Positions 37,215 to 45,692 of a stretch of 64,000 nucleotides of DNA are shown piece by piece. The translations under genes and the position numbers were made by a program. This DNA is from Pectinatus sottacetonis (GTDB taxonomy: Bacteria; Bacillota; Negativicutes; Selenomonadales; Selenomonadaceae), in the NCBI RefSeq assembly GCF_015732155.1, contig NZ_WIQK01000001.1:2242001-2306000 (forward strand), written 5' to 3'. Within the stretch, counting starts at the first letter, position 1, and every line of letters starts with the position of its first letter. The notes under the pieces are model-generated. The model did no database searches, was not told the DNA's origin, and saw only the letters and a list, made by a program, of their open reading frames with translations.

Positions 37215-37540
37215 TTTTTGCTATTATAAGTCTAGTTGCAGGTGCACTTGTTGGGTACTTTTGTAATATAACTATACCAGTTGAATACAGTAAGTTGTTT
37301 TCTGTGGCATTATTAGCGGGATTTGATGCCGTGTTTGGCGGACTGAAAGCTATTTCACTCAGAACTTTTGATAATGTGAATTTTTTATCAGGCTTTTTTG
37401 CAAATGCATTACTGGCAGTGTTATTAGTTTATGTTGGTGATAATTTGTCAATAGATTTATATTATGTGGCATTACTGGCTTTTGGTTTGAGAATTTTTAA
37501 AAATTTATCGTATTTGCGCCACTGGTTGATAAAAAAATAA
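37211..37540 (+). CDS. sbp: Small basic membrane protein (DUF1290, Sbp family)
   Basis: A 109-residue polytopic protein with three to four hydrophobic segments and the conserved core LLAGFDAVFGGLKA followed by FLSGFFANALLAV, typical of the DUF1290 small basic family next to ftsZ. Start ATG 37211 overlaps the DUF881 stop (ATGA), implying coupled translation. Function is unknown. Confidence 0.88.
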   Translation: MIFAIISLVAGALVGYFCNITIPVEYSKLFSVALLAGFDAVFGGLKAISLRTFDNVNFLSGFFANALLAVLLVYVGDNLSIDLYYVALLAFGLRIFKNLSYLRHWLIKK

Positions 37541-37563
37541 TACTATAATAATGTAAATTAAGA

Positions 37564-37592
37564 TGGATTATTTACTTTTTATGTTATATAAT
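37564..37592 (+). promoter_or_regulatory. Possible ftsZ promoter
   Basis: A perfect -10 box TATAAT (37587-37592) lies 17 bases after TGGATT (37564-37569), a poor -35, in the 123-base gap before ftsZ. This would allow ftsZ to be transcribed apart from the upstream wall genes. Confidence 0.4.
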
Positions 37593-37663
37593 ATACATAT
37601 TAAACTTGACTATTTACATGTCGACAGCGGCAGTTTATATGGAATATATGGAGGTTGCTTCTA

Positions 37664-38737
37664 GTGTTTGAATTAGATATGGATGTTGATCAATTCGCCA
37701 AGATAAAAGTAATTGGCGTTGGCGGCGGTGGTAATAACGCCGTGAACCGCATGATTGAATCAGGACTTAAGGGTGTTGATTTTATAGCGGTTAATACCGA
37801 TGCACAAGCTTTATTAAATGCCAAAGCACAAAACCGTATTCAAATAGGAGAAAAACTGACACGAGGATTGGGTGCAGGGGCAAAGCCGGAAATTGGTGAA
37901 AAAGCTGCAGAAGAAAGTCGTGAAGAGTTATTAGGAGCACTTCGCGGGGCTGATATGATTTTTGTAACAGCTGGTATGGGTGGTGGCACGGGAACAGGTG
38001 CAGCACCTATAGTTGCTGAATGTGCTAGAGAAATAGGGGCTTTAACAGTTGGGGTTGTTACTAAACCTTTTACATTTGAAGGACGCAAGCGTTTTAAACA
38101 GGCCGAGGCAGGGATAGTCAATTTAAAAACTAATGTTGATACATTGATTACTATTCCTAATGATCGTCTGCTTGATGTTGTAGATAAAAAAACTTCAATG
38201 ATGGATGCTTTTCGTATAGCCGATGATGTATTGCGTCAGGGTGTACAAGGAATATCTGATTTAATTGCTATTCCGGGATTGATAAATCTTGATTTTGCTG
38301 ATGTGAAATCAGTAATGAACAATGCTGGTTCAGCTTTAATGGGAATTGGGGATTCATCAGGTGAGAATGCGGCAGTCGATGCAGCACGTGCAGCGGTAAA
38401 CAGTCCTTTGTTAGAAACATCCATTCAAGGCGCAAGAGGAGTACTGCTTAATATAACTGGTGGGTCTAATTTGAGCTTATTTCAAGTAAATGAAGCTTCT
38501 GCGATAATTTCGGAAGCTGCACATGAAGATGCCAATATTATCTTTGGTGCAGCAATAGACGAGAATATGGAAGATAAAGTGCGGGTTACAGTTATTGCAA
38601 CTGGATTTGATGATAGTACGGTCACAGTAGAAATGAACGGTAAAAAAATGGATGTAAATACAGTTACACATAAAATTGATGATTTTAAACTGGATAGAGA
38701 CATTCCGGATATTCCCATTTGGATGAGGAAAAAATAG
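37664..38737 (+). CDS. ftsZ: Cell division protein FtsZ
   Basis: A 357-residue tubulin homologue that forms the division ring. The N-terminal [17 protein letters not shown] and the GTP-binding [13 protein letters not shown] (tubulin signature, ~105) are complete, as is the synergy-loop segment [14 protein letters not shown]. The C-terminal linker is very short, but the conserved tail peptide DIPIWMRKK, which binds partner proteins, is intact. GTG 37664 suits GGAGG at 37650-37654 better than TTG 37655. No ftsA lies upstream. Confidence 0.96.
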   Translation: MFELDMDVDQFAKIKVIGVGGGGNNAVNRMIESGLKGVDFIAVNTDAQALLNAKAQNRIQIGEKLTRGLGAGAKPEIGEKAAEESREELLGALRGADMIFVTAGMGGGTGTGAAPIVAECAREIGALTVGVVTKPFTFEGRKRFKQAEAGIVNLKTNVDTLITIPNDRLLDVVDKKTSMMDAFRIADDVLRQGVQGISDLIAIPGLINLDFADVKSVMNNAGSALMGIGDSSGENAAVDAARAAVNSPLLETSIQGARGVLLNITGGSNLSLFQVNEASAIISEAAHEDANIIFGAAIDENMEDKVRVTVIATGFDDSTVTVEMNGKKMDVNTVTHKIDDFKLDRDIPDIPIWMRKK

Positions 38738-38749
38738 TAAACGGGAAAA

Positions 38750-38785
38750 AGCAATCGTTGCTTTCGCAATGGTTGCTTATTTTTT
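38750..38785 (+). terminator. Terminator after ftsZ
   Basis: AAGCAATCGTTGC, loop TTTC, then GCAATGGTTGCTT forms a 13-bp stem with two G-U or mismatched positions, followed by ATTTTTT. It lies 12 bases after the ftsZ stop and ends the division cluster transcript. Confidence 0.8.
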
Positions 38786-38864
38786 ATAAGATGTTATACT
38801 TTAATATGAAGTAAGTTTCGTCAGAATTCAATAATTGTTTGTATGTGGTCTAAGGAGGCTGTTT

Positions 38865-39914
38865 ATGCGGCGCTATGTACCGCTGATTTTTATTGTATGC
38901 AGTATTTTATTGATTTTGGTATCGATAAATACTTATTGGGTTTATCATACTGCAACTAATAACAATCAACAGATTACTACTATACCGAGAAGTAAAATAA
39001 CAGTTTATTCTACATTACCTGCACCAATAGCAGCAGCTATTGCCGCTGATTACGAGAAATTTAACAGGGTAAAGGTAAATTTTGTTTTATTGTCAAGAAA
39101 AGCATTAATAGATAAAATTAAAAGCAAAGCAAAACCTTTGAATGGTCAGGCAGATATAATACTGGCAAGTGAAAACGTTTTAAAACAAGCAGTTCCGGAA
39201 AATATATTGTCAGCTGTTTCTTCAGAACAGGAAGACATAATAGCTGGTGAATTTAAGGATAAAAATAATTTGTGGACGGGTATATGGTATGATCCCATTA
39301 TTTTTTGTGCAAATAGAGATTTTCTACAAGGAACATCTGATATTCCGCGGACATGGCAGGAGCTGGCAGCAAGCAAAAATGTCCGTATAGGAATAACTGA
39401 TTTTTTGGCATCTGATACATCAGCAAATTTGTTTTATGCGCTTATTGATCATTATGGTGAGGATAAAGCTTTTTTTATTTTACGTGAATTACATCCACAT
39501 ATAGTTCAGTATGCGAAATATTTGTCCACACCGGTACGGATGGCAGGCATGGGTGAAGTAGATATATCTATTGCAGTGCAGAGTGAGGCAATAAAATATT
39601 TGAATAACGATTATCCACTGATAATAGTTTATCCAGAGGATGGTACATACAGACAGCTTACCGGTGCAGCTTTGTTGAGAAATGCACCTAATAGGACAGA
39701 GGCAAAGCGTTTTTTAAAATGGCTTTTAGGTGATGATGTGCAGATCTGCCTGCAGAAAAATGGCTTTTTTTTCATACCAACAAATTATTCAACGTTGACT
39801 TATAAAACATTTGCGGTAAAAAATCTTACCTTGTTTAGTGATAAACAGTCTTTAGATGATGAGCAGAAAGCTTTATTACTTGATAGATGGGTAAAAACTA
39901 TACGTTTGCAGTAA
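38865..39914 (+). CDS. Extracellular solute-binding protein, iron(III)/thiamine-type family
   Basis: A 349-residue exported binding protein. A membrane or signal segment covers residues 4-24 (VPLIFIVCSILLILVSI) with no lipobox Cys. The mature part begins ITVYSTLPAPIAAAIAADYEKF, typical of Fe3+ and spermidine/thiamine-type periplasmic binding proteins, and later has WYDPIIFCANRDF, RTWQELAA and TGAALLRNAPNRTEAKRFLKWL. No permease or ATPase genes are adjacent, so it is an orphan and may have a signalling or wall-related role. ATG 38865 follows AAGGAGG. Confidence 0.78.
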   Translation: MRRYVPLIFIVCSILLILVSINTYWVYHTATNNNQQITTIPRSKITVYSTLPAPIAAAIAADYEKFNRVKVNFVLLSRKALIDKIKSKAKPLNGQADIILASENVLKQAVPENILSAVSSEQEDIIAGEFKDKNNLWTGIWYDPIIFCANRDFLQGTSDIPRTWQELAASKNVRIGITDFLASDTSANLFYALIDHYGEDKAFFILRELHPHIVQYAKYLSTPVRMAGMGEVDISIAVQSEAIKYLNNDYPLIIVYPEDGTYRQLTGAALLRNAPNRTEAKRFLKWLLGDDVQICLQKNGFFFIPTNYSTLTYKTFAVKNLTLFSDKQSLDDEQKALLLDRWVKTIRLQ

Positions 39915-39976
39915 TGCGCGTAGTGCAATGTGTAAATATTAACTTACTTTAGTACATTTTATTTTGGAGGAACTAA

Positions 39977-41320
39977 ATGCTGAAAGCAGGATTTGTAAGC
40001 TTGGGATGTTCTAAAAATCGTGTTGATACAGAGGTAATGCTGGGAATTTTAGCAGAAAATAAGATAGAGATCACAGCTGAGCCAGCCGATGCAGATATAT
40101 TAATAGTGAATACCTGTAGTTTCATTGAATCGGCAAGAGAAGAATCGGTTACGACTATTTTAGATATGGCAGAATATAAGAATAAGGGTAACTGTCGTTC
40201 TTTGATCATAGCCGGGTGTCTGGGGCAACGCTATGGACAGACACTGCTTGATGAAATACCGGAAGCCGATGCTGTTGTGGGAACAGGAGCATGGGATAGG
40301 ATAATTGAGGCTGTTAATACTACATTATCTGGTAAAAGAATAGTTATTACGGGAAAATCAGAAAATATATATCATCAGGATACGCCGCGTATTATAACTA
40401 CACCCTCGTTCAGCACATATGTCAAGATAGCAGAAGGCTGTAATCATCGTTGTGCATTTTGTTCAATACCGCTTGTAAGAGGAAACTATCGCAGCCGCAG
40501 TATCGAGGATATAAAGGAAGAAGTAGCCCATTTAGTAAAAGATGGTGTAAAAGAAGTGAATCTGGTAGCGCAAGATACTACTAACTATGGTTCTGATTTA
40601 TATGGAAAAGCTAGTCTGGCTAAATTACTGCGTGAACTTGTTAAAATAAAAGATTTATCATGGCTCAGGGTGCAATATACATATCCGCATTCTTTTAATG
40701 ATGAACTGATAGATGTTATGGCTTCGGAAGAAAAGATCTGCAAGTATGCGGATATTCCCTTGCAGCATGCCCATAATGCTGTTTTAAAAAGTATGCGCCG
40801 CAGTGATACAACAGAATATATAGAAGATGTAATAGGCAAGATAAGGGATCGTATTCCAGGAGTATCATTACGTACAACATTTATTGTAGGGTTTCCGGGA
40901 GAAACTGATTCGCAATATCATACGCTGCGAAGTTTTGTTGAAAAATATAGATTTGATAAAGTGGGGGTTTTCACTTTTTCTAAAGAGGAAAATACACCTG
41001 CTTTTGATATGCCTAATCAGATACCGGAAAATATAATGCAGGAACGTTATCATGATCTTATGAGTGTTCAAAGTAAGATATCAGAAGAAATAAATAAAGA
41101 ATTGGAAGATAAGGTAATGGATGTCCTTATTGAAGGGCGTGATACGGATCAGTCAGATGTTGCTTATGGCAGAAGCTATCGCGAAGCACCGGACGTGGAC
41201 GGACAAATATATGTAGAAAATGATAAGGACAGTAAACCGGGTGATATTGTAAAAGTAAGGATACAGCAAGGGTTTGCATATGATCTAGTTGGTGAAAAAT
41301 TGAAGGGAAAAGGTGAATAA
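39977..41320 (+). CDS. rimO: Ribosomal protein S12 methylthiotransferase
   Basis: A 447-residue radical-SAM enzyme that adds a methylthio group to an Asp of ribosomal protein S12. The N-terminal UPF0004 domain has SLGCSKNRVDTE and two further cysteines (NTCSF; AGCLGQRY). The radical-SAM cluster CNHRCAFC is near residue 155, and a TRAM domain closes the protein (DGQIYVEND). GCSKNRVD favours RimO over MiaB. GGAGG precedes ATG 39977; the end overlaps cinA. Confidence 0.95.
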   Translation: MLKAGFVSLGCSKNRVDTEVMLGILAENKIEITAEPADADILIVNTCSFIESAREESVTTILDMAEYKNKGNCRSLIIAGCLGQRYGQTLLDEIPEADAVVGTGAWDRIIEAVNTTLSGKRIVITGKSENIYHQDTPRIITTPSFSTYVKIAEGCNHRCAFCSIPLVRGNYRSRSIEDIKEEVAHLVKDGVKEVNLVAQDTTNYGSDLYGKASLAKLLRELVKIKDLSWLRVQYTYPHSFNDELIDVMASEEKICKYADIPLQHAHNAVLKSMRRSDTTEYIEDVIGKIRDRIPGVSLRTTFIVGFPGETDSQYHTLRSFVEKYRFDKVGVFTFSKEENTPAFDMPNQIPENIMQERYHDLMSVQSKISEEINKELEDKVMDVLIEGRDTDQSDVAYGRSYREAPDVDGQIYVENDKDSKPGDIVKVRIQQGFAYDLVGEKLKGKGE

Positions 41321-42572
41321 AGTGCGCGTGGAGCTGATTACTACAGGCAGTGAACTTTTGCTGGGACAAATCGTTAATACTAACAGCGCCTATATGGCGT
41401 CAAAATTAAATGATGTTGGTTTTGACGTTATATATCAGACTACTGTGGGGGATAATCATGACCGCATGAAAGAAGTTATAGAAAATGCTTTAGCCAGAGT
41501 TGATATTGTGATTACGACTGGAGGATTGGGGCCTACTCAGGGTGATATAACAAAATATGTCAGTGCCGAAATTACCGGACATGAAATGGTTGACCATAAA
41601 GAAAGCCATATTCATATGGATGAACATTTTGCTGCACGAAACATAAAAATGACGCCTAATAATTTACGTCAGGTACTTGTTCCGGAAGGGGCTCATGTTC
41701 TTTTGAATCATAATGGAATAGCGCCGGGAATAGTGCAGGAATATAATGGTAAACTGCTTATAAATCTTCCTGGACCACCACGGGAAATGAAAGAAATGTT
41801 TGAAAATGAACTGAAACCGTTTTTACAAAAAAAAGTAGGTTTTAAACATGTAATTCATTCGAGGGTGTTAAATACTTTTGATATTGGAGAATCTCTGTTA
41901 GAAACTAAAATAAGTGATCTTATACTAAGGCAGAAAAATCCGACGCTGGCTCTTTTGGTTCGTAACAGTGGAGTAATTATAAGAATTACTGCTAAGGGAA
42001 ATGATTTTTCCGAAACTGAAAAGTTAATAATACCTTTGGAAAAAGAGATATATTCTCGTGTTGGCAAGTATATTTATGCTAAAGATGATGAACCTATGGA
42101 AGATGTAGTAGGTCATTTATTGAAGAAGGAAAATTTAACAATATCATGTGCAGAATCTTGTACAGGAGGTCTTTTGACGAGCAGACTTACTGATATTGTG
42201 GGAAGTTCACAGTATGTTAAAGGCAGCATAATTTCTTATTCCAATGAGGTTAAAATGAAACAGTTGCATGTGCCAGAAACTATTTTGGCTGATAAAGGTG
42301 CTGTGAGCCTAGAAACAGCAAAGTTTATGGCTGACGGTGTTGCTAAAAGCTTAAATACAGATATAGGTGTCAGTATCACAGGGATCGCCGGTCCTAATGG
42401 AGGAAGTGTAGCTAAACCAGTGGGGCTTGTATATATTGCTGTATCGGGGAAAAAAGGAACATATGTTACTAAAAATTTGTTTTCAGGTAAGAGAAATGAA
42501 ATTAAATATCGTTCTACCCAAAAAGCATTAAATATGGTACGATTATATCTAACAGATAGAATTACCATGTAA
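41313..42572 (+). CDS. cinA: CinA-family nicotinamide-nucleotide amidase
   Basis: A 419-residue two-domain protein. An N-terminal molybdopterin-binding-like (COG1058) domain (ELITTGSELLLGQIVNTNSAY; TTGGLGPTQGD) is joined to a C-terminal CinA amidase domain (SCAESCTGGLLTSRLTDIVGSS; GITGIAGPNGG). It is linked to NMN deamidation and pyridine-nucleotide recycling. The GTG at 41313 overlaps the rimO stop by eight bases; GTG 41322 is an equally plausible start. Confidence 0.93.
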   Translation: MNKVRVELITTGSELLLGQIVNTNSAYMASKLNDVGFDVIYQTTVGDNHDRMKEVIENALARVDIVITTGGLGPTQGDITKYVSAEITGHEMVDHKESHIHMDEHFAARNIKMTPNNLRQVLVPEGAHVLLNHNGIAPGIVQEYNGKLLINLPGPPREMKEMFENELKPFLQKKVGFKHVIHSRVLNTFDIGESLLETKISDLILRQKNPTLALLVRNSGVIIRITAKGNDFSETEKLIIPLEKEIYSRVGKYIYAKDDEPMEDVVGHLLKKENLTISCAESCTGGLLTSRLTDIVGSSQYVKGSIISYSNEVKMKQLHVPETILADKGAVSLETAKFMADGVAKSLNTDIGVSITGIAGPNGGSVAKPVGLVYIAVSGKKGTYVTKNLFSGKRNEIKYRSTQKALNMVRLYLTDRITM

Positions 42573-42620
42573 AATAATATGAATATTAATTTTATGTAAA
42601 TAAAGCAGGAGGATTTATAT

Positions 42621-44219
42621 TTGAAAAATGAAATGCAGGCATTTGGCAATCTTGAATTAAGCAAGAAAGTTGCTAATGCATTAAGGGATATGGGATTTGA
42701 AGAACCATCTCCTATTCAAAGTCAGACCATTCCATTAGTAATGGAAGGCAGGGACGTTTTAGGACAAGCACAGACAGGCACGGGTAAAACAGCTGCTTTC
42801 GGTATTCCAACTATAGAAAAGATAGATGAAGGCAACAAGTATATACAGGCACTTGTAATTGCGCCCACAAGAGAACTTGCTATTCAGGTAGCGGAAGAAT
42901 TAAATAAAATCGGTAAATATAAAAAGATAAAAACACTGCCAATATATGGTGGTCAGATGATTGAACGTCAGATCAGGGCACTTAAAAATGGGATAAAAAT
43001 TATAGTAGGTACACCGGGACGTTTACTAGATCATATTAAAAGAAAAACAATAAAACTAGATCATATTCAAACTCTTGTTTTGGATGAAGCAGATGAAATG
43101 CTTGATATGGGATTTGTTGATGATATAAAATCAATTATGTCTCATATACCTAAGGAAAACAGGCAAACATTGTTATTTTCGGCAACTATGCCTGCTCCTA
43201 TTGAAAAATTAGCACAGGGGTATATGAAAAATCCTAAAAAAGTTTTGATAAGCCGGGAACATTTAACTGTTCCGCTTATTGATCAGATTTATTATGAAAC
43301 ACGTGATAAATTTGATGGATTATGCCGTGTTTTAGATGTTGAGGGAACGGGTAAATTTATTATTTTTTGTCGTACAAAAAAGGGTGTTGATGATTTAATT
43401 GCCTCACTCGATGCAAGAGGTTATATGGCAGGTGGGTTACATGGCGATATGAATCAGGCTCAACGACAGCGGGTAATGAAAAAATTCCGTGATGGTAAAT
43501 TGGATATCCTCATAGCTACTGATGTGGCAGCACGAGGAATAGATATAGATGATATAACACATGTTATTAATTTTGATATACCACAGGATCATGAATCATA
43601 TGTTCACCGTATTGGAAGAACTGGCCGTGCGGGGAGAAGCGGTATAGCAATAACTTTTATTGAACCACGTGAATATCGTCAGCTTCGCCTTATTGAAAAA
43701 CTTATTAAGCATCGCATGATACGCGGGCAACTGCCAACATCAGCAGATGTATTAGAATTACAGAAAGAGTCTATTAAGGAAAAACTTGTTAAAATTTTGC
43801 AGGCTAATAATTATGCGGATTATCATATGATAGTTTCTGATTTAGTGGCAGATAATTATGAGTCGCTTGATATTGCAGCAGCAGCAGTAAAATTATCCGT
43901 GGAAGGCTTAAAAAATAAAGATAAATCAGATGATGATAATTTAGAAGAAAAGTTTAATAACAGCGGTGGAGCGCCTGGTATGGTAAGACTTTTTATCAAC
44001 ATAGGCAGGCAGCAGAAAATCCGTCCGGAAGATATTGTCCGTTTTATAGCTACTGAGGCTGATATTCCGGGTAATATCATTGGAGTTATAAATATATATG
44101 ATAAATTTACTTTTGTCGAAGTTCCTCATAGTGTAGCGGAACGTGTTATATCAGTAATGCATAGAAATACTTTAAAAGGTTATAAAATAAACGTAGAGCC
44201 AGCAAGAAGTCGCAACTGA
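42621..44219 (+). CDS. DEAD-box RNA helicase with DbpA-type RNA-binding domain
   Basis: A 532-residue helicase. Q motif (FEEPSPIQ), Walker A AQTGTGKTAAF (~50), PTRELA, DEAD (~155), SAT, and HRIGRTGRAGR (~332) are all present. The C-terminus (~445-525) is a DbpA-type RNA-binding fold (GMVRLFINIGRQQKIRPEDIV). Such CshA/DeaD-like proteins act in ribosome assembly, RNA decay and cold adaptation. The TTG at 42621 has AGGAGG eight bases upstream. Confidence 0.93.
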   Translation: MKNEMQAFGNLELSKKVANALRDMGFEEPSPIQSQTIPLVMEGRDVLGQAQTGTGKTAAFGIPTIEKIDEGNKYIQALVIAPTRELAIQVAEELNKIGKYKKIKTLPIYGGQMIERQIRALKNGIKIIVGTPGRLLDHIKRKTIKLDHIQTLVLDEADEMLDMGFVDDIKSIMSHIPKENRQTLLFSATMPAPIEKLAQGYMKNPKKVLISREHLTVPLIDQIYYETRDKFDGLCRVLDVEGTGKFIIFCRTKKGVDDLIASLDARGYMAGGLHGDMNQAQRQRVMKKFRDGKLDILIATDVAARGIDIDDITHVINFDIPQDHESYVHRIGRTGRAGRSGIAITFIEPREYRQLRLIEKLIKHRMIRGQLPTSADVLELQKESIKEKLVKILQANNYADYHMIVSDLVADNYESLDIAAAAVKLSVEGLKNKDKSDDDNLEEKFNNSGGAPGMVRLFINIGRQQKIRPEDIVRFIATEADIPGNIIGVINIYDKFTFVEVPHSVAERVISVMHRNTLKGYKINVEPARSRN

Positions 44220-44253
44220 TTATTATGTTGCGTAAAGTATCAATTTTGTTGAT

Positions 44254-44295
44254 AAAAATCCCCATTATAGATTAGTTTCTATAATGGGGATTTTT
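44254..44295. terminator. Bidirectional terminator between helicase and glmM
   Basis: A 17-base perfect stem (AAAAATCCCCATTATAG at 44254-44270 with its complement at 44279-44295) with an 8-base loop lies between convergent genes. A and T runs at its ends provide a U tail in both directions. Confidence 0.9.
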
Positions 44296-44312
44296 AATAA
44301 AATATTTACATT

Positions 44313-45662
44313 TTATCCCTGTGCCTGTTTGATGATTTTGCCTATTGCCTTACAAATTGTTTCTAGTTGTGACTGGTCAGGACCTTCAGCCATTATACGT
44401 ATTAACGGTTCCGTGCCGGAAGGACGAACAAGGATGCGTCCGTCATTGCCAAGATCATGTTCGCCTTCTTTTATAGCTGCCTTTATGGATTTGTTATTCT
44501 GCCAACCGTCTTTTGTCTGTACTTTGACATTGATAAGCAGTTGGGGATAACTGATCATTGCATCAACTATAGTAGATGCCTTGAGTTTATTATTTATCAT
44601 ATAGGATAGTACCTGCAGAGCAGTAATAAGCCCATCTCCTGTTGTGGCAAAATCGCTGAAAATAACATGACCGGATTGCTCGCCGCCTAAATTGTAATCA
44701 TTCTGCAGCATGTTTTCCAAAACATATCTGTCACCAACAGCTGTTACTTCTACTTTACAGCCATTTTCTTTTAATATTTTATGAAAGCCGATATTAGCCA
44801 TTACGGTTGATACTACTGTATCTTTTTTTAATGTGCCTTGCTTTTTCATAGCTAAAGCGCAGGCGGCAATTATATGGTCACCATCAATGATACGACCTTT
44901 TTCATCAACACACAAACAACGGTCAGCATCACCATCGTGGGCGATGCCAATATCTGCTTTGTGCATGAGAACTTCTTTTTGTAAACCTGATAAATGGGTA
45001 GAACCACAATTATCATTGATATTAATACCATCAGGGCTATCATTTAAAACGATTAGGTTAGCTCCTAATTCACGTAATACAGCTGGCATAGCCTCATAAG
45101 CAGCCCCATTAGCACAGTCTAAAACGATCTTTAATCCTGTGAGTTTAGTGGTACAGGTTGATAATACATAATCAATGTACTCATGTACTAAGTCATGACG
45201 GTATTCTATGGTGCCAATTTCTTTGCCAGCAGCACGGGGATAGGTGTCGTTTTCAGTAATTTTATTAACTATTTCTGTTAGGTCATCCTCTACTTTATCG
45301 GCTAATTTATAGCCATCACCACCGAAGAATTTAATACCATTATCATGAAAGGGATTATGTGAGGCGGAAATGACTATACCGGCATTTCCATTATGTTTTT
45401 TAGTTAAATAAGCAATTGCTGGCGTGGGGATGATGCCAGTTATAATTACATTACCACCGGCAGAACAGATCCCTGCTGCCAATGCAGCTTCAAACATGGC
45501 ACCAGAAATTCTTGTATCTCGCCCAATTAATATTTTGCAGTTATTAGTATTATTTTTACCAAAGTATAAGGCAGCAGCTCGGCCTAGTTTATAGGCGAGT
45601 TCTGTACTCAGTTCTTTATTTGCCTCACCACGTACACCATCAGTTCCAAAAAGTCTAGTCAT
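44313..45662 (-). CDS. glmM: Phosphoglucosamine mutase
   Basis: A 449-residue enzyme converting glucosamine-6-phosphate to glucosamine-1-phosphate, an early step to UDP-GlcNAc for wall and LPS. The phosphoserine loop SASHNPFHDNGIKFF (~100), the metal site DGDADRCL (~240) and RPSGTEPLIRIM near the end are intact. It is the last gene of the cdaA-cdaR operon, the conserved c-di-AMP and GlmM arrangement of Firmicutes. ATG 45662 behind GAGGAGAG. Confidence 0.96.
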   Translation of the reverse strand: MTRLFGTDGVRGEANKELSTELAYKLGRAAALYFGKNNTNNCKILIGRDTRISGAMFEAALAAGICSAGGNVIITGIIPTPAIAYLTKKHNGNAGIVISASHNPFHDNGIKFFGGDGYKLADKVEDDLTEIVNKITENDTYPRAAGKEIGTIEYRHDLVHEYIDYVLSTCTTKLTGLKIVLDCANGAAYEAMPAVLRELGANLIVLNDSPDGININDNCGSTHLSGLQKEVLMHKADIGIAHDGDADRCLCVDEKGRIIDGDHIIAACALAMKKQGTLKKDTVVSTVMANIGFHKILKENGCKVEVTAVGDRYVLENMLQNDYNLGGEQSGHVIFSDFATTGDGLITALQVLSYMINNKLKASTIVDAMISYPQLLINVKVQTKDGWQNNKSIKAAIKEGEHDLGNDGRILVRPSGTEPLIRIMAEGPDQSQLETICKAIGKIIKQAQG

Positions 45663-45692
45663 TAAAGAAATCTCTCCTCAAAAATAGTTTTA

